From Panax quinquefolius (lineage: Eukaryota; Streptophyta; Magnoliopsida; Apiales; Araliaceae), in assembly GCA_020205615.1 (NCBI GenBank), contig JAINUW010000154.1:407807-471806 (forward strand): a stretch of 64,000 nt of DNA, read 5' to 3'. Positions 46,064 to 57,755 of this stretch are shown one piece after another; within the stretch, counting starts at the first letter, position 1; each line of letters starts with the position of its first letter. The position numbers and the translations under genes were made by a program. The notes under the pieces are model-generated. The model saw nothing but the letters and a program-made list of their open reading frames with translations, was not told the DNA's origin and did no database searches.

Positions 46064-46670
46064 GATCTGATTTAAATATATAATAATAAAAAATCTTACA
46101 TTAATTCTGCACAAATTCTTATTAACAACACAATAAAAATTTAACACCATGTTCTCATATAATCGCATATTTATTCAAATAGAACATAGTACATTTAGTA
46201 CTTAACACATATAATTATCCCATTTTTAAATAAATTTTAGGATTAACCCACACAACTTTACACAAAAAGTTGTAATTCTTCAACTTTACACAAAAAGTTG
46301 CAATTCTCCAACTTTACACAAAAAGTTGCAATTCTCTATTCACACATAGCTATTCCCAGTTCGTCAAACTTACCACACTTATGAGTCTAGGAACTTGCCA
46401 CAATTATATGAGTGTATGAACTTATCCTAGTCAGACCTTTGGTGTCCTTTTGCTGAGGGGTTCAAAAATATTTCATATAATTATGTGTTATGAACTTACC
46501 ATAGTATAAGTTTTAAAAACTCACAAATTAATCTTATATTCATATAGAAAATAAAGATTTCATTCATACAAACATATATATTTACATATGTTCACACATC
46601 ATTCTCGACATTTCAACCGTCAATATCCTAACCTACTACCAAAAGATACTACTGCTTATATCTAGGTTAT
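46064..46670 (-). other. Spacer between D gag and accessory ORF
   Basis: About 600 bp, AT-rich and non-coding. It contains three direct copies of a ~29-bp hairpin unit (46252-46336). Similar in place to the 348-bp spacer of element E. Confidence 0.6.
46252..46336. repeat. Three tandem ~29-bp hairpin units
   Basis: Unit CAACTTTACACAAAAAGTTG plus TAATTCTTC or CAATTCTC. Within each unit, CAACTTT and AAAGTTG pair. Confidence 0.88.
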
Positions 46671-47351
46671 CTACCATCCACTCCCTTCACCCTTAATCTT
46701 CTTGTTGGGACACTTGTTGAATCCTTGACCCGTTCTCCCACATGAATAACACTTCCTCATATTCGTCTTAGGACAATGTAGGGAAATATGTCCTTCCTGT
46801 TTACAGTTGAAACACACGTTCTTCCACATCATGTATTCTCCCACGCGAGTCTTTCCACACTTGCTACAGACTTGCTTCTTCTTCGGGTTTGAATTTTCAA
46901 AATTATCACTGTCGTGATCCCTCTTTCTTTTATTTTTGCCTTTCAGCTTCACTATTCCCTCCAACGATCCACCACCTTTAGTCTTCATCCTTTCCACCTG
47001 TGCCTTCAACTCGTTCCATTCTTCGGTCATTTCGTGTAACGCCCTTTCTGTCTTCCACAACTCCTCCAAGAGAAATACTTTACTTTGGAGTTCTTGTACT
47101 TCTGCAGATATATGATCTTGTTTTCCAACTTTAGTCTTATTCTCTTTCTCCACCTTAGCTTCTTTGAACTCTGCCTCCTCATCACCACTCAGACACATCT
47201 CGGGATAATCATCATGATCACTCCCCAGATTAACCATAGGTTCATCTTTCCCCACTTCTTCAACTAACTCGCTTTGTGCTGGCACATCGGCTACTAGAAC
47301 TAGTACAACTGCCGCTGGCATCTCCATACTTATTTCATCTTCTCCTGACAT
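46671..47351 (-). CDS. Element D accessory ORF: acidic/coiled-coil protein fused to zinc knuckles
   Basis: An intact 226-residue frame, the longest undamaged one in D. Start MSGEDEISMEMPAAV at 47351. Residues about 1-75 are acidic (SDHDDYPEM, SGDEEAEFKEAKVEKE). Residues about 80-125 are coiled-coil-like (EVQELQSKVFLLEELWKT, HEMTEEWNELKAQVE). A basic stretch follows (KLKGKNKRKRDHDSD, NPKKKQ). The C-terminus has a CSKCGKTRVGEY motif and two knuckles, CFNCKQEGHISLHC and CYSCGRTGQGFNKC. The coil matches the F ORF (EELEKTEEW-like). The E and F versions have no knuckles, so this looks like a fusion with a gag-type nucleocapsid module. An RNA-binding partner of Gag is a reasonable guess, not shown. 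Confidence 0.65.
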   Translation of the reverse strand: MSGEDEISMEMPAAVVLVLVADVPAQSELVEEVGKDEPMVNLGSDHDDYPEMCLSGDEEAEFKEAKVEKENKTKVGKQDHISAEVQELQSKVFLLEELWKTERALHEMTEEWNELKAQVERMKTKGGGSLEGIVKLKGKNKRKRDHDSDNFENSNPKKKQVCSKCGKTRVGEYMMWKNVCFNCKQEGHISLHCPKTNMRKCYSCGRTGQGFNKCPNKKIKGEGSGW

Positions 47352-47540
47352 CTTACAGTCAGTTAAACAACTTGATTAGTACTTCACAAGTACAAAATTC
47401 TCACACTATGTGTCCACATATCTCACTATCGATACATTTCGGCAATCCCTCACTTAGGTGTCCAAATGAGTATTCTCTATCTCGCTTATGGTTATAATCC
47501 TAGGGTTTTCCCCACTCCACTTAAAGTTTATAACCTACAG

Positions 47541-47554
47541 CTCTGATACCAACC
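47541..47554 (-). other. Element D primer binding site, tRNA-iMet
   Basis: Minus-strand GGTTGGTATCAGAG, matching initiator-Met type, next to the right LTR start at 47555. Confidence 0.88.
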
Positions 47555-48277
47555 TGTGACACCCCCAAATCCGGGTTACATAACCCCCGAGTTTGGTGCT
47601 CACGATCAACAATATAATTAACATCTAACTACCCATTCATTGATGAATACAAACATATATATCATTAATTAATATATTAACAACATCATCCCAGGTCATC
47701 TAACCTTAACATTATAAATATACCCTTAGATATATGAAAAGGGGTTACAAATATAACATAATAATAATGTTCATTATAACTACTCCATCACTATGCCTTT
47801 GCCTTTCTTCTTCTTAGTCTCGCTGGCCTCTTCGTTCCTAGCTGAAATATTTTATTTAGCAAGGGTGAACAACAAATTTGCCCTGCAAGTTAAGACATAC
47901 AAAGAATGTATAAGAATCAAGAATAACAAACTATATATTTAGATAGACTGACACCAAAGTTTGGGAAACTTTGAAATATTCGAACAATTTGTTCTTCTCT
48001 AACAAATCTTCTCGCAACCTATGCAACAAAATAGTTTAATAATAAAAGGGTAAAACACTTTTAAAGTTTCTACGATGTTCAATTGAATAACAATTTAGAA
48101 ATATTCTCCAGAGTTAATACTGAATGATCTTAAATGATTTTGAAATTCTATTCTCGAGTAAATATCAAAGATTTAATTTTATATACCCAAATAACAAGAT
48201 GAAAATATTTTCCAAAATTTATGTTGAGTGATCACATAGGATCTAGAACTTCTCTTCTCGAGTAACTATCAAAAATA
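47555..48277 (-). repeat. Element D right (5') LTR, distal part
   Basis: TGTGACACCCCCAAATCCGGG start, matching 21074 on. It includes the KGKGK short frame (minus strand, 47780-47841) after a TATTTCAG site. Interrupted at AAATA (48273-48277) by element H. Confidence 0.92.
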
Positions 48278-50116
48278 TGAAAGTATTATGCATACAAGCC
48301 AATCATGTATGATGATAAAGCATATACTGTGTAATCAATCTTATTTATTTATTAATAAAAGAATTATTTATTAAAGGCATTTATTATCTACATGATGCTG
48401 TTTTAATAATATGTGATAAACCCATAGTTTTAAGCAATGCTTTTAGAATCATGATGAGATCATGCTAATGAGATCTAAATTCTTAGATAGCTTAAAACTA
48501 AAATGTTCCCAATCAATGGATTACTAAAAGGGGATTAATGAATCCCGGATAGATTGGTACGTACGTTGTTTGCTTCATTGGATGAGGATGATTGATCTCA
48601 TGATCATTTGTGTGGAGACACTAAAGCAAGTATGTAGGTGCTTATTAGAGAATAAGTTCATCGAACGCGTGACTCGCTAAGGAATACCTAATGGAGTTTT
48701 ACTTACCGTCAATAGGAATTTCAGTGATGATAGTAAGACAAATGATCCTTAGACTTGAGATCATCATAGTATCTTATATATAATGAATTAAACTTTGACT
48801 TATTCCTTAAGACTCTTAGAGTATATCAAAGGGTATGCTTGGGTGTAATAAGTTATATATGAAGATAATGAATGATCAATAAAGAATCTACCACTTCAAG
48901 TAAAAAGGAGAAATGTCCTATGTGATTCGATAAATGACAACCCCAGAATCCTTGTTAAGGTGGAATGAAATTAGAAAGTAGTTTCTAATTTGCATTCATT
49001 AGGAGTTGTGCATTTAGGAATCGAAATACATATAATTAAATAAAATAAGACTTGACAGTAATTCCATGTCTTATATTTAATTGGGACATTGTATGGTGGA
49101 GGGATTGAATTGTACAGTAACTATTTACTCAAAGGTTCTTTTATGATTAATGTTGAAATCTATATTATCCGGAAAGTTGTTGATCGCTAGGAGGCTTATC
49201 CTATTGTAGAATAAATATTATTTATTTAAATAAATTATTTGTTTAATTTATTTATTTAAATGAGATTAGAATTGTTCTAATTGATTTATTCACAACTTAG
49301 GTTTAATATAGAGAACCTAAAGGGTCACACCATAAAAGGAAGAATAATTATTTAAGAAGTTAATGGCATAATTTTAATAATATGTTAAGTATATTTAATT
49401 TAATCTATGGTGATAGAATAAATTAAATAGCTTGATATTTATTATTTAATATTTTAGAAATATTAAATATAAATTAATAAGAGGAGTCTTATTAATATTA
49501 TTACAATTATTATTATTTTAATTTCTAAAAAGGTTTAGGAATTAATTTAATATAAGTACTCTCATTTATTCCTAATTGGATTAGGAAGGAAAATTAGTTA
49601 AAGGAGTTTAATTAATTATCCCTAATAGGATTAGGGAACCCATTTAATTAAAAGAGTTTAATTAAATTAAAATAGGGTTACATGATATCTTTATAAGAGG
49701 AGTCTTATATCAGATATCTAATATATGTAATTCCTAGAGTTGGAGAGTATGCCTCCTTTTTCTATACAGATAGGAAAAACTAGGGTTTGAGCCAATACCC
49801 CTTCTTCTTGAAAATTCTTCTTCCTTGGTGGATCACCTCTAGAGGCCATACATTTGGGTGGCTTACATTGATCAAAGGAATGAATCAACCCGGAGATTCA
49901 AGGAGATCGCGGAGAAGTAGGAGGTGAACTCGTACCTGAGGAAGCTCGTTTCTACAAGGGTATGGTTTCATAATTTCTTATTCTTCGTTTAATTAATAAT
50001 ATGCATAAAGGATGATCCAGGTAATTGGTTTGTGATAAAATTTTAAAATCTGATTTTATTTCGCTTCCGCTAATATTTCAATTTAATTGCTACTTTGATT
50101 TTCACATAACCCAACA
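48278..50116 (+). repeat. Element H 5' LTR
   Basis: Starts TGAAAGTATTATGC and ends CACATAACCCAACA. A TATAAGAGGAGTC motif near 49691 is a possible promoter. Same sequence as 55918-57750 with small differences. Confidence 0.93.
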
Positions 50117-50117
50117 G

Positions 50118-50131
50118 TGGTATCATGAGCC
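50118..50131 (+). other. Element H primer binding site, tRNA-iMet
   Basis: TGGTATCATGAGCC one base after the LTR; common in plant copia elements. Confidence 0.85.
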
Positions 50132-50327
50132 AAATTTTATGCGAATTATTAATTAATTTGATTCTATATATGTATGGGTATATATTTAGAATAATTTATT
50201 GGGCATAATTTGTTATATAAAATTAGTTTTTATGAAAAACAAAATCTGTTTACGATTTTTTAAAGGGATTCGCGATTTTATTATTTATTTTTTCGCTGAG
50301 TCCGTCCGTGGCCTATTTTTTGATTAT

Positions 50328-50350
50328 ATATATATATATTATTAACGGAT

Positions 50351-50394
<44 letters not shown>

Positions 50395-50471
50395 CGATTA
50401 CACTCAAGCATATATATATATATTATATTACTTGAGGATTTTGCTATTATTCTTGATTTGCGTGATAAGTA

Positions 50472-50534
<63 letters not shown>

Positions 50535-50618
50535 CCATGGCAATTGGCACTTGTCCGTGATGTTTTTTCAAGTTCACGGGCTTCACGTGGAATAGGAATA
50601 GTATTATATATATAATAG

Positions 50619-50651
<33 letters not shown>
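50328..50651 (+). repeat. (AT)n microsatellite cluster in the H leader
   Basis: Five AT/TA runs, the longest at about 50474-50532 and 50352-50392, separated by 20-90 bp of ordinary sequence. The open frame that spans them on the minus strand is low-complexity and not a gene. Confidence 0.92.
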
Positions 50652-50652
<1 letters not shown>

Positions 50653-51940
50653 TAATAATTTTATAATTAAAATAAAAGAGTTTATTTTAATCTTGAAATT
50701 GGATTTCATGCAACATATAATTGCCCATTAAATGATACTCGTATGTATATGGAATGATTTTATTTATTGATACATATGATGATATGCATGATAATAAATG
50801 GGATTGATTATGGACAATTGACCAATGTGATTGGATTTATTTTGGTTGGATGTTTGAATGAATGGGTTTTATTAAATGGGGTCTGCGTACCTCGTCTTTT
50901 CTCGGTTTTCTTCTTGATGTAAATTTTATCTCTCTTCTATGTACTTCCCTCGATCACGATCAAGGTTTCTATTTAAATTAAATAGTTTAATGTAATAGGA
51001 TTAGTTAGAATTTTTTGAAGGCGGAGATCAAAAAGAAAGGAGCGCTCGAAGACCCGTTTGTAATGGAGCCCAGGTTTAAATGTAATAGTTATATTTAAAT
51101 GTTATTCTTGCACCCTAGGGTTTGACCTTTTGGTTCACTTGGTGGCTCTAGTGAACCAAACTAGAATAAAAGTCCATAATCAATCCGGGTAGAATATAGT
51201 ATACTATATGTGCATGCTAGTATTATATATATTATATATTATGCAAACATGCTTCGCATGTTTAATAATATACGCGTATTTTATATATATATTTGCATGC
51301 GCGCTTAAACAAGATGAGACAAATAATAACAAATCCTCAAAGTTTTTTTTCTATTAAGTCTTAAGCGCTCAAAGATATTTAGAATATCGAACGTCGCTTT
51401 CTAGCATGATAAAATTAATAGAGTATTAAATATTTAATATGAGTTTGTTGTGTCACCACAAGGCAAGTATTAAGTATTTAAGATGTTAATTTATCACATT
51501 TGATGCTTATAAAGAAAATTGAACAATATTATTTTGTTGTGTCACCACAAGGGCTTATATTTTTCTTTTTGAATATATGGAAGTGCTAGGTTGGACTTAA
51601 CTTAGATAATTTTGATTCGGATGTGCCACCACTTGATCAAAATAATCTAAGAGGCAAAACATAAGGAGTTACATGTTGATGTAATCGACAAGGAGTTGTC
51701 TACCTATTTATTTATATATAGTTTGTTGTGTCACCACAAGGCTATATATATTTGAAATGGGATCCTTATTCTCACTAGCAAAAACTTTAATTAGATTTTA
51801 CCGAACTATATAAATGAGGGTAATATAGTTTGAAGAAAATAGTGGGAGATACCAATATAAAATAAGACCTAATTTATTTTGGTAATTAATTAAATGAATG
51901 TTTGCTAAAATATTGTGTTTTTACATGCAGAATTTTGAAA
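50652..51940 (+). other. Element H untranslated leader
   Basis: Non-coding, with four copies of TTGTGTCACCACAAGG or GTGCCACCAC variants (about 51448, 51535, 51622, 51722), spaced roughly 85-100 bp. It ends in TTACATGCAG close to the gag ATG at 51941. Confidence 0.6.
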
Positions 51941-52800
51941 ATGTCACATTCACTAATTTCACTTTGTAGCATACTTGATGCTAACAAAGCTGGCCGGGAA
52001 CTACACCTGATTTGGTTAAGGAATCGAGAATTGTTCTCCTTCTTGAAAAGATTTCTTATGTCCTAAATTACCTGCACTGCAAAAAGTTGCAGAGATGACC
52101 TCCGAGGAAGAGATTGCTACTTTTAAATCGTGGGCAAGATGATGCATCTGTGGCTCAATGCATCATGCTCGCATCCATGAGTAATGAGCTTCAGCGTCAG
52201 CATGAAAACATGGATGCTCCTACTATGCTACTACACCTTCGAGAGTTGTATGGTGAGCAAAGTAGGACTGCTAGATATGAAATATCTAAGGAGCTCTTCC
52301 GATCTCGGATGACCGAGGGCACTCTGAATTCGAGACTCATGTCCTAAAGATGATCAATCTGATTGAACATCTTGGACAGCTTGGGTTCGTCATGGATGGG
52401 GAATTGAGTCAAGATTTAGTCTTGTAGTCACTCCCAGACACCTTCTCACAATTTGTTGTGAATTTTCACATGAATAAGTTGGATGTCAGCTTGCCTGAAT
52501 TACTTAACATGTTAAAAACTGCTGAAGGTCACTTCCCATCCAAGAAGAACCATGTCTTACTGGTGGATGATTCTTCCAAGAAAAGGAAGAGGCCCAAGGT
52601 ATCTTCTGAAAAGAAGAAATCCAAGAAGGCTAAGGGAAAGGCGAAAGTGAAGGATCAAAAGAAACCTGATCCAGCTAGCAAAGGAATTTGCTTCCATTGC
52701 AATAGGTCGGGTCACTGGAAGAGGAACTACAAGGATTATCTCGCAGAACAAAAGCAGAAGAAGCTTGGAGAAGCTTCGAATCCTAATCAAGGTTTGTTTA
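51941..52800 (+). pseudogene. gag: Element H gag
   Basis: Starts MSHSLISLCSILDANK at 51941 with early frameshifts. From 52114 the UBN2-type copia gag is legible: DDASVAQCIMLASMSNELQ, LRELYGEQSRTARYEISKEL. After another shift near 52340 comes VVNFHMNKLDVSLPELLNML and a Lys-rich stretch. The single zinc knuckle reads CFHCNRSGHWKRN-Y, with Tyr in place of the last Cys. Confidence 0.85.
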
Positions 52801-54110
52801 TGATTGAAATTAATTTTTCCGAAAGTCAATCTTCTACTTGGGTATTGGATACCAGATGTGGTTCTCACATATGTAATAATATGCAGGGACTGGTCAGAAG
52901 TAGAAAGCTGAGCAAGGATGAGGTCGTCCTACGAGTGGGAAATGAAGCAAAGGTTGCTGCATTAGCTGTAGGAATTTATTGTTTAGCACTGCCTACGGGC
53001 AAGTTCATTAATTTAAATAATTGTTATTTTGTTCCAAATATCATTAGAAACATTATTTCTATCTCTGTATTGGATATGGATGGTTTTAATATTATAATAA
53101 AGAACAATAGTTGTTCTATTTATAATGATAATGTTTTATATGGTGTTGGTAATTTGCGAAATGGACTTTATATACTTGACTTGCATGAAAATATATTTCA
53201 AATTGAACAAACTAGGAAAAGGAAAAGAGATGATGTTAATTATACCTTCATGTGGCAATCTGTAGACTCGGTCATATTAATGAAACAAGATTATCCAAGT
53301 TGCATATAAAGATGGGCTCTAGAGCTATCTCGATTATGAATCATATCCAACTTGTGAATCTTGTCTCATGGGTAAAATGACTAAATCTCCTTTTAGTGGA
53401 AAAGGAGAAAGAGTTACTGAGTTGTTAGCGTTGGTACATTACGGATGTATGCGGACCTATGACAACCTAATCGCACGAGGAGGGTATTCTTATTTTATTA
53501 CATTCAGCGACCACTCAAGATTTGGATATGTGTATTTAATGAAATACAAATCTGAATCATTTGAAAATTTCAAAGAGTTCAGAAGTGAAGTTGAGAAGCA
53601 AACTGGTAAGAGTATTAAGATTCTTCGATCTGATCGAGGAGGAGAATACTTAAGTGGTGAGTTTCTCAATTGTCTCAAAGAAAATGGTATAATCTCATAA
53701 TGGACTCCACCAGGGACGCCATAGATGAATGGTGTATCTGAAAAGAGAAATCGAACATTGTTGGACATGGTTCGATCTATGATGAGTTTTACCGACCTTC
53801 CAGTTTCCTTCTGGGGATATGCCCTAGAATCGGCTGTATACCTACTTAACAAGGTACCTACAAAATACGTCCCCAAGACCCCATATGAGTTATGGACAGG
53901 GAGGAAACCAAATCTTAAGCATGTTAAGACTTGGGGTTGTCCAGCTTATGTCAAAAAGTTTGAAAACGATAAGCTACAGACAAGATCTAACAAATGTAGA
54001 TTTGTGGGATACCCTAAAGAAACATCAGGGTATTATTTTTATCATCCAACTGATCAAAAGGTGTTTGTTTCATAAACATCTTCGCCTTCTTAGAAAAGGA
54101 GTTTATCCTT
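52801..54110 (+). pseudogene. pol: Element H protease and integrase
   Basis: The protease site is WVLDTRCGSHICNN, where copia proteases have DTGCGSHI (Gly to Arg). The GAG-pre-integrase region follows. The integrase core starts LVHYGCMRTY, where HTDVCGP is usual, so the first catalytic Asp is lost. It continues GGYSYFITFSDHSRFGYVYL, ILRSDRGGEYLSGEF (second Asp kept) and [15 protein letters not shown] (Glu kept). A TAA at about 53698 and frameshifts near 53290 and 54075 break the frame. Confidence 0.87.
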
Positions 54111-55903
54111 GAAGGGGTCAGTGGGAGTAAGATATATCTTGAAGAGGTTCAAGAACCACAAAATACTACAGATCAAAGTGAGGTACCTAACCAAGTAGAG
54201 ATTCCTTCTATACCACACCCTATTTGTAAATCTGGAAGAGTACCAAAGATACCAGACAGGTATGGACTTGTCATAGAAGATGACAATGAGGTACGATCAT
54301 AGATGATGATGATCCATTGAATTACTTAACAAAGCTATGAGTAGTAAAGACTTCGGAGAAGTGGCAAGAAGCCATGAAACCGAGATGGACTCCATGTATG
54401 AGAACCAAGTATGGACTTTGGTCTCACCACCAAGGCATTAAGCCTATTGGGTGTAAATGGGTCTTTAAAAGAAAGATCGGGAGCAGACGGCAAGGTAGAG
54501 ACCTATCAGCCCGGATTGGTTGCAAAAGGTTTCAAACAAAGACAAGGAGTTGACTATGACGAAACCTTCTCACCAAGAGTAGCAATGCTCAAGTCCATTC
54601 GGATTTTGCTTGCGATTCGCAGACTTACCATGACTACAAAATCTCGCGGATGGACGTGAAAAGCGGCCTTCCTCAATGGGAAACTTGAGGAGGATGTGTA
54701 TATGACACAACCCGGAGGGATTTGTTTCAAAGGTTGGAACAAATCAAGTCCAGAAGCTACAACGATCCATTTATGGATTAAAGCAAGCTTCTCGTGGGTG
54801 GAACATCCGTTTTGATGAGACAATCAAAGAGTTTGATTTTATCAAAAATGAGGATGAACCATGTGTGTACAAGAAGGTTAGTGGGAGCTATTTGTTTCAT
54901 TCCTTGTATTATATGTTGATGATATATTACCGATAAGGAATGATATTCCTATCTTTCGCAATCAATTAAAATCTGGTTATCTAAACACTTCTCCATGAAG
55001 GACTTGGGAGAAGCATCCTATATTTTGGGGATAAAGATCTATAGAGATAGATCTAAAAGGATGCTTGGCTTGTCCCAAGGAATGTACATTGACTTGATAC
55101 TAAAGCGGTTTAGCATGGAAGATTCCAAAAGAGGTCTCATGCCGATGAACCATAGAATACATCTCTCCAAGAAACAAGCCCCAAAGACACCTGAGGAGAG
55201 AAACCGTATGAGTAAGATTCCTTATGCTTCAGCAATAGGATCTATCATGTACGGTATGATATATACTAGACCAGATGTCGCTCATGCACTTAGTGTAACA
55301 AGCAGATATCAGTCGAATCCAGGAGAAGAACACTAGAAGGCAGTGAAAAATATCCTAAAGTACTTAAGAAGAACTAAGGATGTATTTCTTGTCTGGGTGG
55401 TCCAATTAAAACTAGAGGGCTTCACAGACTCAAGTTTTCAAACGCACCAAGATGATGAAGAACTGCTTTCGGGGGTATGTGTTTACCTTAAAGCGGTGGC
55501 GCGATGAGTTGGAAGAGTTCCAAGCGACAAAAAATTCTTGATTCAAAGGATGTGAGGCAGAGTACATAGCCGCAAGTGAAGTTTGCGAAAGGAAGGCATT
55601 TGGATGAAGAAGTTCATTACCGAACTTGGTGTGGTTTCTAGCATTAAAGGACCAGTGCCTTTATTCTGTGACAACACTGGAGCTGTTGCGCAAGCTAAGG
55701 AACCCAGGTCTCATCAGAAATCCAAACACGTGTTGCGACGATTTCATTTGATCAGAGAGATCATTGAAAGAGGAGACGTCACCCTGGAACGTGTGGAATC
55801 TCAAGACAATATTGCAGATCCATTTACTAAAGCGTTAACACAACAACAGTTTAATCGTCACTTAGAGAAGATGGGTATGAGATACCACGGCGATTGGCTT
55901 TAG
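54111..55903 (+). pseudogene. pol: Element H reverse transcriptase and RNase H
   Basis: RT motifs in several frames: QPGLVAKGFKQRQGVDYDET, KAAFLNGKLEEDVYM and the catalytic LYVDDIL (YVDD at 54910-54921, intact). Then SYILGIKIYRDRSKRMLGLS, ASAIGSIMYGMIYTRPDVAH, and RNase H with GFTDSSFQ, EYIAASE and LFCDNTGAVAQAKEP. The end, GMRYHGDWL, stops at 55901-55903. At least five frameshifts or stops. Confidence 0.87.
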
Positions 55904-55906
55904 TGC

Positions 55907-55917
55907 AAGTGGGAGAT
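55907..55917 (+). other. Element H polypurine tract
   Basis: AAGTGGGAGAT directly before the 3' LTR; typical of copia elements. Confidence 0.85.
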
Positions 55918-57750
55918 TGAAAGTATTATGCATACAAGCTAATCATGTATGATGATAAAGCATATACTGTGTAATCAATCTTATTTATTTATTAATAAAA
56001 GAATTATTTATTAAAAGCATTTATTATCTACATGATAATCGTTTTTTTAATATGTGATAAACCCATAGTTTTAAGTAATGCTTTTAGAATCATGATGAGA
56101 TCATGCTAATGAGATCTAAATTCTTAGATAACTTAAAACTAAAATGTTCCCAATCAATGGATTACTAAAAGGGGATTAATGAATCCAGGATAGATTGGTA
56201 CGCACGTTGTTTGCTCATTGGATGAGGATGATTGATCTCATGATCATTTGTGTGGAGACACTAAAGCAAGTATGTAGGTGCTTATTAGAGAATAAGTTCA
56301 CTGAACGTGACTCGCTAAGGAATACCTAATGGAGTTTTACTTTACCGTCAATAGGAATTCCTGTAGTGATAGTAGTACAAATGATCCTTAGACTTGAGAT
56401 CATCATAGTATCTTATATATAATGAATTACACTTTGACTTATTCCTTAAGACTCTTAGAGTATATCAAAGGGTATGCTTAGGTGTAATAAGTTATATATG
56501 AAGATAATGAATGATCAATAAAGAATCTACCACTTTAAGTAAAAAGGAGAAATGTCCTATGTGATTCGATAAATGACAACCCAGGAATCCTTGGCCAAGG
56601 TGGAATGAAATTAGAAAGTAGTTTCTAATTTGCATTCATTAGGAGTTGTGCATTTAGGAATCGAAATACATATAATTAAATAAAATAAGACTTGATAAAG
56701 AATTCCATGTCTTATATTTAATTGGGACATTGTATGGTGGAAGGATTGAATTGTACAAAGAACTATTTACTCAAAGGTTCTTTTATGATTAATGTTGAAA
56801 TCTATATTATCCGGAAAGTCGTTGATCGCTAGGGAGGCTTATCCCTATTCAGAATAAATATTATTTATTTAAATAAATTATTTGTTTAATTTATTTATTT
56901 AAATGAGATTAGAATTGTTCTAATTGATTTATTCATGTTGGGTTTAATATGGAGAACCTAAAGGGTCACACCATAAAAGGAAGAATAATTATTTAAGAAG
57001 TTAATGGCATAATTGTAATAATATGTTAAGTATATTTAATTTAATCTATGGTGATAGAATAAATTAAATAGCTTAATATTTATTATTTAATATTTTAGAA
57101 ATATTAAATATAAATTAATAAGAGGAATCTTATTAATATTATTACAATTATTATTATTTTAATTTCTAAAAGGTTTAGGAATTAATTTAATATAAGTACT
57201 CTCATTTATTCCTAATTGGATTAGGAAGGAAAATTAGTTAAAGGAGTTTAATTAATTACCCCTAATAGGATTAGGGAACCCATTTAATTAAAAGAGTTTA
57301 ATTAAATTAAAATAGGTTACATGATATCTTTATAAGAGGAGTCTTATATCAGATATCTAATATATGTAATTCCTAGAGTTGGAGAGTACGCCTCCTTTTT
57401 CTATACAGATAGGAAAAACTAGGGTTTGAGCCAATACTCCTTCTTCTTGAAAATTCTTCTTCCTTGGTGGATCACATCTAGAGGCCATACATTTGGGTGG
57501 CTTACATTGATCAAAGGAAGGAATCAACAGGAGATTCAAGGAGATCATGAGAAGTAGGAGGTGAACTCGTGCACGAGGAAGCTTCGTTTACAAGGGTATG
57601 ATTTCATAATTTCTTATTCTTCGTTTAATTAATAATATGCATAAAGAATGATCCGTAATTGGTTTGTGAAAAAATTTTAAAATCTGATTTTATTTCGCTT
57701 CCGCTAATATTTCAATTTGATTGCTACTTTGATTTTCACATAACCCAACA
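55918..57750 (+). repeat. Element H 3' LTR
   Basis: TGAAAGTATTATGC to CACATAACCCAACA, followed by the TSD AAATA. Differences from the 5' LTR are mostly small indels and short replacements, such as CAGTAA versus AAAGAA. Confidence 0.93.
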
Positions 57751-57755
57751 AAATA

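Larger units (their letters stand above)
48278..57750 (+). mobile_element. Element H: complete but frameshifted Ty1/copia retrotransposon
   Basis: 9473 bp with TSD AAATA (48273-48277 and 57751-57755). 5' LTR 1839 bp, 3' LTR 1833 bp, PBS, long AT-repeat leader, gag, protease, integrase, RT, RNase H, PPT. Integrase precedes RT, the Ty1/copia order. The two LTRs are close to identical by eye, while the coding region has many frameshifts and stops. Lineage within copia not determined. Confidence 0.93.

Noticed and set aside
50428..50709. 93-codon minus-strand frame across the AT runs
   Set aside because: Its sequence is mostly Ile-Tyr repeats from (AT)n; low complexity, no start context.
56000..57750. 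Segmental duplication of 48278-50116
   Set aside because: Explained fully as the two LTRs of element H.
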